Below are positions 24,843 to 25,069 of a DNA stretch of 25,069 bases, in pieces. Position numbers and translations under genes: made by a program. A model generated the notes under the pieces. It had not been told where the DNA came from. It saw only the letters and a list, made by a program, of their open reading frames with translations, and did not search any database. The stretch comes from an uncultured Gammaproteobacteria bacterium (lineage in GTDB: Bacteria; Pseudomonadota; Gammaproteobacteria; Xanthomonadales; Xanthomonadaceae): the NCBI GenBank assembly GCA_946885735.1, contig CAMPGW010000039.1:1-25069 (forward strand), read 5' to 3'. Numbering within the stretch: the first letter of the stretch is position 1; each line of letters starts with the position of its first letter.

Positions 24843-25069
24843 AACGAGACCTTCGGCGCCTCGCGCTGCGCGGGCTCGGTGATCTCGAGCAGCGCCGCCG
24901 GCGCGAAGTTGAACATGCCCGCCACGATGCTGGAGGGGAAGACCTCGCGGCGGTTGTTGTAGGCCATCACCGAGTCGTTGAAGGCCTGGCGGGCGAAGGC
25001 GACGCGGTTCTCGGTGGACGTCAGCTCCTCCGACAACTGCATCATGTTCTGGTTGGCCTTCAGGTCCGG
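24839..25069 (-). CDS. lemA: LemA family protein (N-terminus beyond right edge)
   Basis: C-terminal 76 residues of a LemA protein, a membrane-anchored coiled-coil protein of unclear function (usual length about 185-200). The visible part starts PDLKANQNMMQLSEELTSTE and continues NRVAFARQAFNDSVMAYNNR and FPSSIVAGMFNF, the most conserved part of the family. It ends EAPKVSF. The gene continues past the right edge. Its TGA stop (24841-24839) overlaps the proposed CTG start of the M48 peptidase gene downstream, so the two are one operon with likely translational coupling. Confidence 0.95.
   Translation of the reverse strand, partial: PDLKANQNMMQLSEELTSTENRVAFARQAFNDSVMAYNNRREVFPSSIVAGMFNFAPAALLEITEPAQREAPKVSF

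Overview
The window is high-GC DNA with TonB-dependent receptors, a GTP-dependent PEP carboxykinase and a FadE-type acyl-CoA dehydrogenase. It suggests a gammaproteobacterium of the Xanthomonadales/Lysobacterales type. That placement is inferred from gene content and style. Genes are tightly packed, and long antisense ORFs run through most of them because stop codons are rare at this GC content. I saw no tRNA, rRNA, CRISPR array or transposase.

Region 1 (1-9.7 kb) is central carbon and fatty-acid metabolism. An Oar-like TonB-dependent receptor runs off the left edge. Next come pckG (gluconeogenesis) and a TetR regulator. Divergent from the regulator is a three-gene operon: an alpha/beta hydrolase, fadE and a DUF4442 hotdog protein. 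Converging on it is a two-gene unit, an Npt1/Tlc-related permease followed by a secreted DUF5329 protein. A GMC-family alcohol/choline dehydrogenase-like gene follows.

Region 2 (11.8-22.5 kb) is the most interesting part. It reads as a dedicated locus for 3-hydroxybutyrate (3HB) and its oligomers. It holds a lipoprotein 3HB-oligomer hydrolase, D-3-hydroxybutyrate dehydrogenase (bdhA), a NarL-type response regulator, a very large SSS-transporter-fused hybrid histidine kinase of the CrbS type, a TonB-dependent receptor and a GntP-family permease. The four structural genes form two divergent pairs. Each pair's intergenic region holds one copy of the same dyad, GTAC-N4-GTAC, at a matching distance from candidate -10 elements in both directions. 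The proposed pathway is outer-membrane capture, hydrolysis of oligomers, inner-membrane uptake, oxidation to acetoacetate, and joint control by the two-component system between the pairs. Acetoacetate activation (CoA transferase or synthetase, thiolase) is not in the window.

Two copies of a roughly 0.4-kb repeat (11381-11805 and 22534-22923) flank this locus. Each lies exactly between convergent stop codons and is made of two long hairpin units in opposite orientation around an unrelated spacer.

Region 3 (22.9-25.07 kb) is a lemA-M48 peptidase operon with lemA cut by the right edge. The peptidase gene appears to start at a CTG codon overlapping the lemA stop. Several genes (alpha/beta hydrolase, response regulator, kinase, oligomer hydrolase) have a -10-like hexamer ending 6-7 nt before the ATG and no good Shine-Dalgarno, suggesting leaderless mRNAs.
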